A stretch of DNA of 41,526 nucleotides from a virus, in IMG/VR virus record IMGVR_UViG_3300045003_000061, positions 1 through 41,526 of that record; one strand, 5' to 3'. A program made the position numbers and the translations under genes. Shown here in pieces: positions 31,301 to 38,625 of the stretch (positions are counted from its first letter, which is position 1; each line of letters starts with the position of its first letter). Below the pieces are notes generated by a model. The model made no database searches. It saw nothing but the letters and a program-made list of their open reading frames with translations, and was not told the origin of the DNA.

Positions 31301-33017
31301 GGACACGCTCGAGGCGGCGGGATCCACGATCGCCCGAGAGCGAAGCGCGAAGGAGGCGCAGGCCAATGCCGCAGCAGTCGAAATTGCCTCGAGGCTCGCG
31401 TTCAGCCACGGCCCCGTCGCCGACGCGCTCAACGACGCCGCGCGCGAGCTCGCCGCCGGCGGCAAGCTCGCCAGCGTCGTCGATCGGTTCGTCGGGCGAG
31501 TCCGCGAGCTCGATCTCGCCGCTCTCGCCCGAGAGGCTCCCGCAGACGATGCAAGTCGTCTCGCAGTTGATGGAGCAGGACGCGGGGGCGATGCTGGCGA
31601 AGAAGGTCCGCAACTATCTTCGCAATCAGGGGATCAGGAACAGCCGAGCCTAATCGAGCTCGAGCAAGCCACAGAGAGATTTTCCGATCCTGACGGCCCG
31701 GCGGTTCGGCAACAGGCCGACAGCCTCATTCACGATCTCAAGGTCGACGTCGAGCGTGTAACACGGCGCGAAAAGATCAAGGCGGCGACCGCCGAGCTCG
31801 AGAAAGTCTCGCGCGGCGAGCTCGGCACGATCGAGCCCTTCCCGCAGGAAGAGCCGGGTTATCACCGCTTCCGCTACGTCGCCGAGGACGGGACGGCCGT
31901 CGGCGGCAATTACACGGTCGACGGGAACACGATCGAAGGCTTGAGCATCGGCGACGTGAACAACAAGGCCGAGCTCGGCCCGGCAGAGGTCCGCAAGCTG
32001 TTCGATCAGCTCCACGCGCAGCATCCGGACGTCGAATATATCCACGCCTACCGCAAGAGCGGCGCGCGTGCCGGCGAGCAGGAAGTGTGGTTCCAGTTCA
32101 CCGACAAGGGCGTGAAATATCACGGCGCGACGGATCCGCGCGGGGCCGCGCCGGCGGCGGTCGCAAGCACCGATGTTTCGCCCGAACAATTCGGCGCCGT
32201 GTGGAAAAGCAAGGAGTTCAAGAAAGCCGTCGGCGGCATGACGGCGCGCGGCCAGGAGGACATGCCGCACCGCGAGAGCTCGGTCGCGGAGGCGATGGTC
32301 CGTGGTTGGGTCGACGGCAAGACGGGCGATCTCGACAAGCTCCGAAGCGAGGCGGCGCGCGCGCTCGAGGGAGCCGATCAATTTCAGCCGCACGGGTACA
32401 ATCCACGGCAAGGCTATATCGAAACCTATTATGCGGCCGCGACCGGCAAGCCGCGCGAGATCCGGGCGCTCGGCAGTGATCGCGTCATGGGCGTTCGGGA
32501 GGCGCTCGCGGAGCTCGACAAACCGCAAGCGGCCGCCGGCGCGTCGCCTGATCCGGTCGAGCAAGCGAAGGCGATCGCGGCCGAGCTAAAGGTCGGCGAG
32601 CCGGCGATCGGCAAGGGATATAGCTGGGCCGAAAGATCGGTCCTCGGAAACGACGTTCCAAAGGGCGGGATGGTGCTCGACATGTCCACCCCGGAGGGCA
32701 ATCGGGAATTCATCTTCAACAAGCGCGGCGAGCTCGTCGACGGGCCGCTCGGCCGAGCGGCCGATCGCGCCGCCCGCGACAACCCGCTGGATCTCGGCGC
32801 GCAAACGGATCCGGCGATCGCCGAGACGAACCGCCAGCTCGCGCAGCTCGCCGCCGAAGCGCCGCTTCGCCCCGACGGGATCGATCGCGTCGCGGCCGAG
32901 GACATGGCGCGCTCGTTCCGGCTCACCGCCGAAGGCGAGGAGATCACCGCCGCCGATCTCCTCAAGGATCTCGAGGACGACGACAAAGCGATCAAAGCCA
33001 TGAAGGATTGCCTGTGA
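28335..33017 (+). CDS. Giant ejected virion protein: transglycosylase plus ParB-like domain, 1560 aa
   Basis: ATG overlaps the previous TAA (28333-28337). N-terminal ~120 residues are Pro/Ala-rich; about 250-380 is hydrophobic and Gly-rich (possible membrane insertion). Residues ~530-680 are a lytic transglycosylase (VGGAENSTGNVHARNPNSSA with Glu544, then GPFQFTDGTFRDYYRKVYG). Residues ~736-880 are a ParB/DdrB-like domain with LADGHQRHGLARR (Asp793-Arg797). A long helical part and further unrecognised domains follow. The mix fits polyvalent proteins injected with DNA to open the wall and protect or manage incoming DNA. Palindrome 31756-31764 is in frame. Confidence 0.8.
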   Translation: MAARSFNVEDRIRELGEDPATAYQSAEQKGPFAPLPLGPSAPELAPNVLGEDPPITVPAAKPSAPRAKAAPAKGKAPELAPIVDTGTLADTQEKMPSLAPVRPTAAPIEPPASLNDIFHASSRIAQRDASTAADHRLAQGYAPIVRALGLDPSENPVAFADLDAAGQARFGYSGSPSKLASAARMGQQIPFGNVFLADRALQESLIADEIRKRRKTDPKFLPGVPDTVDGLHAYFVQQEKQRQADDQAIAARSPGGIGGFAAALAGSAVGTFHDPLNIAALAVPGGAGKSLLQIAARDALINGVLELGMQPIVARNRAELGESYGVGDAIANVGAAAVGGAAFGTALHVGGKAAMATGVPQAIGGAVGQSSSAIADRLFAALPERLQQKWGAAIVKSWARRLDNGERLDEVFSDLSNRELTTLSRTIVGDQHLTPDERAAANVLERAQEVGESSPYQAGPAGDATHENGLAAAIKDLTDRRKPETEGLPSGPVVEGTGAVSSPAPERPSPALSTARRPQPRTSLRPQNEVDVIDSFTRKVGGAENSTGNVHARNPNSSASGPFQFTDGTFRDYYRKVYGQDPGAHPPPELKNDPSVQARLLAALTRDNADALKRAGEGVTEGNLYLMHFLGSRDGLRVLKADASTPIERLLSEDVLRRNDFLRGKSASEVAAWAHQKMGRQVASVAPRGAAGALDAGSEDAMIAQLRAEALQLDNAVIGAPASSASSSSVPPMYARSFNVDDITVDAHRFQFKSGGDEYGVTDRLRGVREWNPIFASRVIVWEDKEGRAFLADGHQRHGLARRIQAETGEPIRMDAVVLREADGISAEDARVYAALKNIAEGTGTAVDAAKVIRDAGEHVLDHLPPRSALVRDGGALARLSDAAFGAVYNDVVPADFAAVIGHLLPDRPEAHEAMIELLAKLDPANRGQAESIVRQALAAGLHKAEQIDLFGAHEAVTSLMLERAKVLEKGLAKLRKLGLVHKTAANEADTLEAAGSTIARERSAKEAQANAAAVEIASRLAFSHGPVADALNDAARELAAGGKLASVVDRFVGRVRELDLAALAREAPADDASRLAVDGAGRGGDAGEEGPQLSSQSGDQEQPSLIELEQATERFSDPDGPAVRQQADSLIHDLKVDVERVTRREKIKAATAELEKVSRGELGTIEPFPQEEPGYHRFRYVAEDGTAVGGNYTVDGNTIEGLSIGDVNNKAELGPAEVRKLFDQLHAQHPDVEYIHAYRKSGARAGEQEVWFQFTDKGVKYHGATDPRGAAPAAVASTDVSPEQFGAVWKSKEFKKAVGGMTARGQEDMPHRESSVAEAMVRGWVDGKTGDLDKLRSEAARALEGADQFQPHGYNPRQGYIETYYAAATGKPREIRALGSDRVMGVREALAELDKPQAAAGASPDPVEQAKAIAAELKVGEPAIGKGYSWAERSVLGNDVPKGGMVLDMSTPEGNREFIFNKRGELVDGPLGRAADRAARDNPLDLGAQTDPAIAETNRQLAQLAAEAPLRPDGIDRVAAEDMARSFRLTAEGEEITAADLLKDLEDDDKAIKAMKDCL
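31756..31764. repeat. Palindrome copy inside the giant ejection protein gene
   Basis: GTGTAACAC, encoding part of Arg-Val-Thr-Arg. Confidence 0.8.
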
Positions 33018-33072
33018 TGCGCGCGGCCGCGCCCCAACCTCGCCAAGCCGGCGCGCCCGCGCGGAGAGAAAA

Positions 33073-35544
33073 ATGAGCCTCGACCGCTGTCTGCCCGAGC
33101 TCGAGCGCAAGGGCGAAATCGACGTCGGCCGATCGGCCGAGGCGCGCGAGCTCTATGCCGAGCTCCGGCGCTTCTACGAGCGCAGCCACGATCCCGAGAC
33201 GGCCGCCGCGCTCGCGTCGCAAAGGACGATCGAGCGCCTCGAGGCGGCCGCGATGCACAAAAAGGCGAACGCGATCCGCCAGGTCAAGGCGCAACAGGGG
33301 ATCGTCGCCAAGGCGCGCGGCTTCGACGGCGGCGATCCGGCGGGAACCGGGCCGATCGATCCCAGGGGAATGGAGGCGGTGCTCGGCTTCGACGAGCGCG
33401 CCGGCCACAACGACAGCGTTTGGGCGCGGATGCACGCGATCAAGGGCCGCGCGCACGCCATGATCGCCGACATTCTCTATCAGCATCATCGCAACGTCCT
33501 GGGCCAGATCCGCCACCTGGCGCAGCTCGACGACGTGGTTCGCGAGTTGTTCAAGCCGGGCTCGACGGGCAACGCCTATGCGCGCGAACTCGCCGATGCG
33601 TGGAGCCGCGTGGCCGAATATCTCCGCGCCCGCTTCAACGAAGCCGGCGGCCAGATCGGCAAGCTCGACCATTGGGGACTGCCGCAAAGCCACAGCTCGA
33701 CGCTGGTCCGCAAGGCCGGCTTTGACGCATGGCGCAATTTCATCGTGCCGCTACTCGACCGCGGCCGAATGATCGACCGGCTGACCGGCGAGCCGATGAC
33801 CGACGCCCGGCTCGAGCTCGCGCTTCGCGACGCGTTCGAAAAGATCCGCACCGATGGATGGAGCGAGATCACGCCGGGCAGCGGGACGGGCGGGAAGATG
33901 CTCGCCAACCAACATGCCGAACATCGGTTCCTGCATTTCGCCGACGGCGACGCGTGGCTGGCCTATCAGGCGCGGTTCGGATCGGGGACGCCGTTCGACG
34001 CGATGATGGGCCACATCGAGGCGATGAGCCGGGATATCGCCTTGATGGAGATACTCGGCCCCAATCCCAAGGCGACGATCCGCTGGATGCAGGACATGGT
34101 GATGCAGTCGGCCAAGCTCGATTCGGCGCCCGGCGGGGCGGCGATCGACCGCGCGCGCGCCGGCGTGCCGAAGATCCAGCGCCTCTATGACGAGATCACC
34201 GGATCGCTCCGGCGCCCCGAAAGCGAAAAGCTCGCGCTCGGCTTTGGAACGATCCGCGCGGTCGAGACGTCGGCCAAATTGGGCTCGGCGATCCTGTCCG
34301 CCGCGCCGACGGACCCGGCGTTCGGCGCCGTCACGCGCGCGTTCAACGGCCTGCCAGTGTGGAAAATGTTCGGCGGCTATTTGAAGATGCTGAACCCGTT
34401 GTCGGCCGAGGACCGGTTGCTCGCGGTGCGCGCCGGGCTGATCGCCGAGGAATGGGCGAAGATGACCGCCGCGCAGCATCGCATCCTCAACGAAGAATTG
34501 ACCGGCGAAGTCGCGCGCCGGTTGGCCGAGGGGACGCTTCGAGTGTCCGGCCTCGCGGCCTACACGCAGGCGGGCCGATGGGCGTTCGGGATGGAATTTC
34601 TCGGCCATTTGACGAACCTTGTCGGAAGGCGGTTCGACGAGCTCGATCCGCCGCTGCAGCGGGCGATGCTGCGCCACGGGATCGCGGCCGACACGTGGGA
34701 TCTTATCCGCTCGGCGCCGCTCGAGGAGCACAAGGGCGCGGCGTGGCTGCTGCCGCACAATATCGAGGACCGGCTCGCCGGCGATCGGCTGCTGCAGATG
34801 ATCCAGACGGAAGCCGATTATGCGGTGCCCGTCGCCGACCTCCGCACTCGGGCGATGATGAACAGCGTCGCGCCCAAGGGGACGTGGTTCGGCGAGCTGG
34901 CGCGCAGCGCGCTCCTGTTCAAGACGTTCGGGATCACCCTGCTCATGACCCACGGCCGCCGGATGCTCGAGCGCACGCCGGTGGGCATGGCCGCTTATGC
35001 GGCGACCTTCTTCATCCTGTCGACGCTCGGCGGCGCGGCGGCGATGGAGTTGAAGGAGCTTTCGAAAGGCAAGGATCCGCGGCCCGTTCCGGGGCGCAAG
35101 GATCCGCCGCTCAAGCACGCCGAGTTCTGGGGCGCGGCCGCGCTGCAGGGCGGCGGGTTCGGCATCTGGGGCGATTTCCTGGGCTCGACCGAGAACCGTT
35201 TCGGGGGCGGTCCCGGCGAGACGGCCGCCGGGCCGCTGGTGGGCACCGTGGCGAATTTCGGCGGCGCCGCCTTTTCGGGCGCGCGCTACGCGCTCGGCGA
35301 CACGAAGGCGCACCCTGGCCGCGATCTCGTCAAGGCGTTCAAGCAGGAAGCGCCCGGCAATTCGCTGTGGTTTTCAAGGGTTGCTTTCGAGCGACTTGTA
35401 GCGGATCAACTGCAGGAGGCGATCGATCCCGACTATCGCAAGTCGTGGCGGTCGATGCAGACGAAGGCGAGGCAGACAGGACAGGATTTTTGGTGGGAGC
35501 CCGGCGAGACGTCGCCGAAGCGGGCTCCAAGGGTGAAAAAATAG
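33073..35544 (+). CDS. Internal virion / DNA ejection protein, 823 aa
   Basis: ATG at 33073 with a GGAGAGAAAA leader. Mostly alpha-helical; contains a His-rich stretch (ANQHAEHRFLHFADGDAWLA), FIVPLLDRGRMIDRLTGEPM and RWMQDMVMQSAKLDSAP, and near the C-terminus a hydrophobic segment (TPVGMAAYAATFFILSTLGG) before a Gly-rich end. It matches the gp16 C-terminal-type ejection proteins of non-T7 podoviruses in size and order. It probably completes the ejection channel with the three preceding proteins. Confidence 0.7.
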   Translation: MSLDRCLPELERKGEIDVGRSAEARELYAELRRFYERSHDPETAAALASQRTIERLEAAAMHKKANAIRQVKAQQGIVAKARGFDGGDPAGTGPIDPRGMEAVLGFDERAGHNDSVWARMHAIKGRAHAMIADILYQHHRNVLGQIRHLAQLDDVVRELFKPGSTGNAYARELADAWSRVAEYLRARFNEAGGQIGKLDHWGLPQSHSSTLVRKAGFDAWRNFIVPLLDRGRMIDRLTGEPMTDARLELALRDAFEKIRTDGWSEITPGSGTGGKMLANQHAEHRFLHFADGDAWLAYQARFGSGTPFDAMMGHIEAMSRDIALMEILGPNPKATIRWMQDMVMQSAKLDSAPGGAAIDRARAGVPKIQRLYDEITGSLRRPESEKLALGFGTIRAVETSAKLGSAILSAAPTDPAFGAVTRAFNGLPVWKMFGGYLKMLNPLSAEDRLLAVRAGLIAEEWAKMTAAQHRILNEELTGEVARRLAEGTLRVSGLAAYTQAGRWAFGMEFLGHLTNLVGRRFDELDPPLQRAMLRHGIAADTWDLIRSAPLEEHKGAAWLLPHNIEDRLAGDRLLQMIQTEADYAVPVADLRTRAMMNSVAPKGTWFGELARSALLFKTFGITLLMTHGRRMLERTPVGMAAYAATFFILSTLGGAAAMELKELSKGKDPRPVPGRKDPPLKHAEFWGAAALQGGGFGIWGDFLGSTENRFGGGPGETAAGPLVGTVANFGGAAFSGARYALGDTKAHPGRDLVKAFKQEAPGNSLWFSRVAFERLVADQLQEAIDPDYRKSWRSMQTKARQTGQDFWWEPGETSPKRAPRVKK

Positions 35545-35560
35545 CCTGGGGGGGGCACCG

Positions 35561-36682
35561 ATGACCGTAGGCACGGCCAAGCCGAGCGCTGAATATATCG
35601 AGGACGGCGTGACCGTTCTCCACGCCGTTCCGTTCCAGTTCTTCGATCCCGACGAGCTGATCGTCACACGCATCGACGGCAATTCCGACGTCAACAACCA
35701 TGTGCTCACGCTCGGGGTCGATTACACCGTCGCCGGCGGCGCCGGCGAGGACGGCTCGATCACCAAGTCGAGCGGCGGGATCGTCGGCGCGACGCTGCGG
35801 ATCCAGCGCCACACGCGCCGCTCGCAGCTCCTCGACTATCAGCCGCGCGACGATTTCCCGGCGGAAAGCCACGAGGAAGGCTTGGACCGCCTCGAGATGC
35901 AGATCCAGGAGCTCGAGGACGTTTCGCTCACCGCCGAGGACGTGCGCGACATCATCGGCAAGACCCTGGTCGCCGGGAACGGGATCAAGATCGTCGTCAA
36001 CGATCAGCAGAACACCATCACGATCAGCGCGATCGCGGCCAACGAGCTGATCGACGGCCTTCCCGATTGCGTCATGCTGTCGGGCGATCAGCAGACCTGG
36101 GACGGGACCACCGGATCCGGCTCCGGCGGCCTCTCCGAAGAAGATGTGATGGATATCGTCGCCGGCATGATCCGCGCCGGCGCCGGGATCAAGGTCGACT
36201 ATGACGATGCGGCCAACACCTACACGATCACCAACAGCGCGCCCGCCGTGACCGGGCTCGACGCCGAAAACGTCATGGATATCGTCGCCGCGATGCTCAC
36301 CGCGGGCGACGGGATCGAGCTCGATTACGACGATCCCGGCAACAAGCTGACGATCACCAACAAGGTGACGGCGCCCGCCGGTCCCGGAACCCCGCTCGCG
36401 GTCACGGATCAGAGCCTCGTCGGCAACAACGGCCACATGACGCTTTCGAACGGCCTGATCGTGCAATGGGGCGTGGTCAACGTCCCCGCCAACGGGATGC
36501 CCAAGGTCTATTTCCCGATCCCCTACGCCGTCTGGGCGGTCCCCGTCGGATCGGGCGGCAAACGGTCGGTCGACGCGCCGGGCAACTGCCGGATCACGGC
36601 GGTCGCAAACACCAATTTCGAGATCACCAACAGCGACGGCGATTCGGCGCATCCGTTCTGGTGGATCTCGATCGGCGTCTGA
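35561..36682 (+). CDS. Tail fibre, T7 gp17-like N-terminus, 373 aa
   Basis: ATG at 35561 after GGGGGGGCACCG. Residues 1-115 have the virion-attachment pattern YIEDGVTVLHAVPFQFFDPD, VTRIDGNSDV and FPAESHEEGLDRLEMQIQEL. Three 30-residue repeats follow (126-155, 194-223, 236-265; ENVMDIVAAMLTAGDGIELD type). The C-terminus GHMTLSNGLIVQWGVVNVPA ... HPFWWISIGV is a gp53-like/Mu-type fibre tip domain. The repeats are probably shaft units and the tip binds the host. Confidence 0.85.
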   Translation: MTVGTAKPSAEYIEDGVTVLHAVPFQFFDPDELIVTRIDGNSDVNNHVLTLGVDYTVAGGAGEDGSITKSSGGIVGATLRIQRHTRRSQLLDYQPRDDFPAESHEEGLDRLEMQIQELEDVSLTAEDVRDIIGKTLVAGNGIKIVVNDQQNTITISAIAANELIDGLPDCVMLSGDQQTWDGTTGSGSGGLSEEDVMDIVAGMIRAGAGIKVDYDDAANTYTITNSAPAVTGLDAENVMDIVAAMLTAGDGIELDYDDPGNKLTITNKVTAPAGPGTPLAVTDQSLVGNNGHMTLSNGLIVQWGVVNVPANGMPKVYFPIPYAVWAVPVGSGGKRSVDAPGNCRITAVANTNFEITNSDGDSAHPFWWISIGV

Positions 36683-36730
36683 GGGGTGCGAACCGCGGCC
36701 GACGGGCCGCGCTGTCGGGGGGGGGTGAGT

Positions 36731-37033
36731 ATGGAGGATCACGGTTCGGGACTTGTGGCCGCCGTCGCGAGCCTGCTCGCGGCGATCGGCTTTCCCGGCT
36801 TCGTCGTGTGGCTGGTCCGCCGCGGCTCGGCCGACAAGGAGCTGATCGAGGTCTTGCGGAAGGCGCTCGACAAGGGCCGGGTCCGCGAGAACGCATATTG
36901 CGGCGCGCTCGACGCGTTCATTACCGGCGTCGATTCGCTCGAGGATCCGCCGCCCGCACTGACCGCAGCCCGCGCCCGCGCCCTTCGGCGCATGGAAGAA
37001 GCGAATTGCCAGCTCAACGGGAGGACAGGATGA
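36731..37033 (+). CDS. Single-span membrane protein, 100 aa
   Basis: ATG at 36731 follows a GGGGGGGTGAGT leader (a GTG two codons upstream is possible). N-terminal helix GLVAAVASLLAAIGFPGFVV (about residues 8-27), then WLVRRGSADKELIEVLRKAL and a charged helical tail. Just upstream of the holin-like gene and lysozyme, it could be an antiholin or a second holin. Family not recognised. Confidence 0.55.
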   Translation: MEDHGSGLVAAVASLLAAIGFPGFVVWLVRRGSADKELIEVLRKALDKGRVRENAYCGALDAFITGVDSLEDPPPALTAARARALRRMEEANCQLNGRTG

Positions 37034-37206
37034 ACGCCGATCAAGGGCGGCCGTGCGGCCGCGATCCCGACACGCGCCGGGGCATAGGGAAGGCGCTCGG
37101 CCGAGCGCTTGGCGCGCCGCTGCTGGTCGATGCCGCGGCCGATGCCGCGTTCGCCTCGAGCATCGCCCGGCTTCGCGGCGAGACGAACGCGGGGGGCAAG
37201 CCATGA
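37030..37206 (+). CDS. Small hypothetical protein, 58 aa
   Basis: ATG overlaps the previous TGA (ATGA at 37030-37033) and the gene ends in ATGA with the next. Basic N-terminus (MNADQGRPCGRDPDTRRGIG), then an Ala/Leu-rich helix (ALGRALGAPLLVDAAADAAF). Located inside the lysis cassette; no function can be assigned. Confidence 0.55.
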   Translation: MNADQGRPCGRDPDTRRGIGKALGRALGAPLLVDAAADAAFASSIARLRGETNAGGKP

Positions 37207-37430
37207 AGATCCGGCTCGTGCCCGACTGGAGCAAGGCGCTGCGCTGGTGGAGCGTTCAGCTCCATCTGGCGGCGACGGGCTTCCTCGCCGTTTATGCGCT
37301 GGTCCCGAGCGTGCCGCCGGAGATCGCGGCGATCATCCCGCCGGCCTATCGCGCGCCGCTGCTCGCGCTGTGGGCGGTGCTCGGCCTCGCCGCGCGGGTG
37401 ATCGAGCAACGGAGCTCGGCCAATGGCTGA
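37203..37430 (+). CDS. Putative holin (DUF7940-like), 75 aa
   Basis: ATG at 37203 overlaps the previous TGA. MKIRLVPDWSKALRWWSVQL is the typical opening of a small phage holin-like family, followed by two membrane helices (LHLAATGFLAVYALVPSV and APLLALWAVLGLAARVIE) separated by a Pro-rich loop. It overlaps the lysozyme gene by eight bases. It should form the membrane lesion or depolarise the membrane to trigger lysis. Confidence 0.75.
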   Translation: MKIRLVPDWSKALRWWSVQLHLAATGFLAVYALVPSVPPEIAAIIPPAYRAPLLALWAVLGLAARVIEQRSSANG

Positions 37431-37995
37431 CCCGGCGCCGAGCTCGGCGAAGCGCAAGACGCTGATCGGGATCCTCGGCGCGGCCGCGGCGATCGGCGCC
37501 GTCGTCAATGTCGCCAAGGAGGAGAGCGGGCGAACCGTCACGGCCGCGCCGACGGCTGACGGCCATGTGGCGATCCGCCATGTGAGCGGGCCGCAATATC
37601 TGAACGCCTATCAGGACGTGATCGGGGTTTGGACCGCCTGCGACGGGATCGCCTACGTCAAGGCCAACGCCAAGTTCACCGAAGCGCAATGCTCGGCGAT
37701 GCTCGAGGCGGCGCTCGTCGACACGGCCGATCACGTCATGGCCTGCACGCCGGGCCTCGCCGGCGCCGGCCATGACAATCAGCGGATCGCGGCGGTGCTC
37801 CTCGCCCATAACATCGGTTGGCCGGCCTTCTGCCGGTCGACGGCCAGGGCGCGCTTCAACGCGCGCCAATATGCCGGCGCCTGCGACGCCTTCCTTCTGT
37901 GGAACAAGGCCGGCGGGCGCGTCGTGAACGGGCTCGTCGAGCGGCGCAAGCGCGAGCGGCTGATCTGCCTTAAGGACGTAGGGAGGGCGGCGTGA
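37423..37995 (+). CDS. SAR-type lysozyme (endolysin), 190 aa
   Basis: Residues 14-30 (LIGILGAAAAIGAVVNV) form a weakly hydrophobic signal-anchor-release segment, then VAIRHVSGPQYLNAYQDVIG and VWTACDG, a GH24-type lysozyme pattern with D65 and T71 in Asp-x5-Thr spacing. The usual Glu nine residues before the Asp is Gly56 (next to Ser55). Cys-containing later parts (VMACTPGL, AFCRSTARARFNARQYAGAC, CDAFLLWNKAGGRVVNGLVE) follow the lysozyme C-terminal pattern. Degrades peptidoglycan after holin action. Confidence 0.8.
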   Translation: MADPAPSSAKRKTLIGILGAAAAIGAVVNVAKEESGRTVTAAPTADGHVAIRHVSGPQYLNAYQDVIGVWTACDGIAYVKANAKFTEAQCSAMLEAALVDTADHVMACTPGLAGAGHDNQRIAAVLLAHNIGWPAFCRSTARARFNARQYAGACDAFLLWNKAGGRVVNGLVERRKRERLICLKDVGRAA

Positions 37996-38456
37996 TCGGC
38001 GCATGGTTCACCAAGCAGGCGATCAAGGGCTTCATCGGCAAATACGGGCTGCAGCTCGGGATCCTGATCGCGGTTCTCGCCGCCGCATGGTTCCTCGATC
38101 ATCGCGGCTATCAGCGCGCCCAGGCCGAGAGCCATGCGCGCGAGCTCGAGCGCGCGGCGATCACCGCCGCGGCCGTCGCGGCGATCGATCAGCAGCTCGA
38201 CGGCAAGCTCCGGGCGATCGCCGATCGGCTCGACGTCAGGCTCGACACTCTCGACAGGGAAGGAACGACCGTTGTTCAACCGATCATCACCCGCGAGCTC
38301 GAGCGCGATCCTCGCCTTGCTGCTCCCGGTAGCTGTCTCACTCCCGAGCTGCTCAAAGCCGTTAACGCCGCCCGCGGCTATCCCGCCGGCGAGCTCGGCC
38401 GCGACGCTGGATCCGCAGACCCGCAAAGCCTGCCCGGATCTGCCGATGGTCGCTGA
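37992..38456 (+). CDS. Inner-membrane spanin (Rz-like), 154 aa
   Basis: GTG overlaps the lysozyme TGA (GTGA at 37992-37995). One N-terminal membrane helix (GLQLGILIAVLAAAWFLD, about 19-36), then a periplasmic coiled coil (QRAQAESHARELERAAITAA, QQLDGKLRAIADRLDVRLDT). This is i-spanin topology. The outer-membrane partner is encoded in another frame inside its 3' end. Confidence 0.75.
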   Translation: MIGAWFTKQAIKGFIGKYGLQLGILIAVLAAAWFLDHRGYQRAQAESHARELERAAITAAAVAAIDQQLDGKLRAIADRLDVRLDTLDREGTTVVQPIITRELERDPRLAAPGSCLTPELLKAVNAARGYPAGELGRDAGSADPQSLPGSADGR

Positions 38457-38625
38457 CGGCTCGGCGATCGGGATCGCGTCGGCCGACGCCGGCGCCTCGA
38501 TCGACTATCGCAAATGCCAGGCGCGGCACGGCGCGGCGGTCGCCGCGTTCGACGCGCTGGCCGACGCCTACCGCCAGCTCCGCGAAGCAATCACCGCCGG
38601 CGTCAAGAAGGGGGGGAAGCCTTAA
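38272..38625 (+). CDS. Outer-membrane spanin lipoprotein (Rz1-like), 117 aa
   Basis: TTG at 38272 with AAGGAA seven bases upstream, embedded in another frame in the i-spanin gene. A lipoprotein signal ILALLLPVAVSLPSC places the lipidated Cys at residue 27, followed by a Pro-rich stretch (SKPLTPPAAIPPASS) typical of Rz1. It then runs 169 bases beyond the end of the i-spanin gene with a helical tail (HGAAVAAFDALADAYRQLRE). Partly embedded spanin arrangement. Confidence 0.7.
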   Translation: MFNRSSPASSSAILALLLPVAVSLPSCSKPLTPPAAIPPASSAATLDPQTRKACPDLPMVADGSAIGIASADAGASIDYRKCQARHGAAVAAFDALADAYRQLREAITAGVKKGGKP

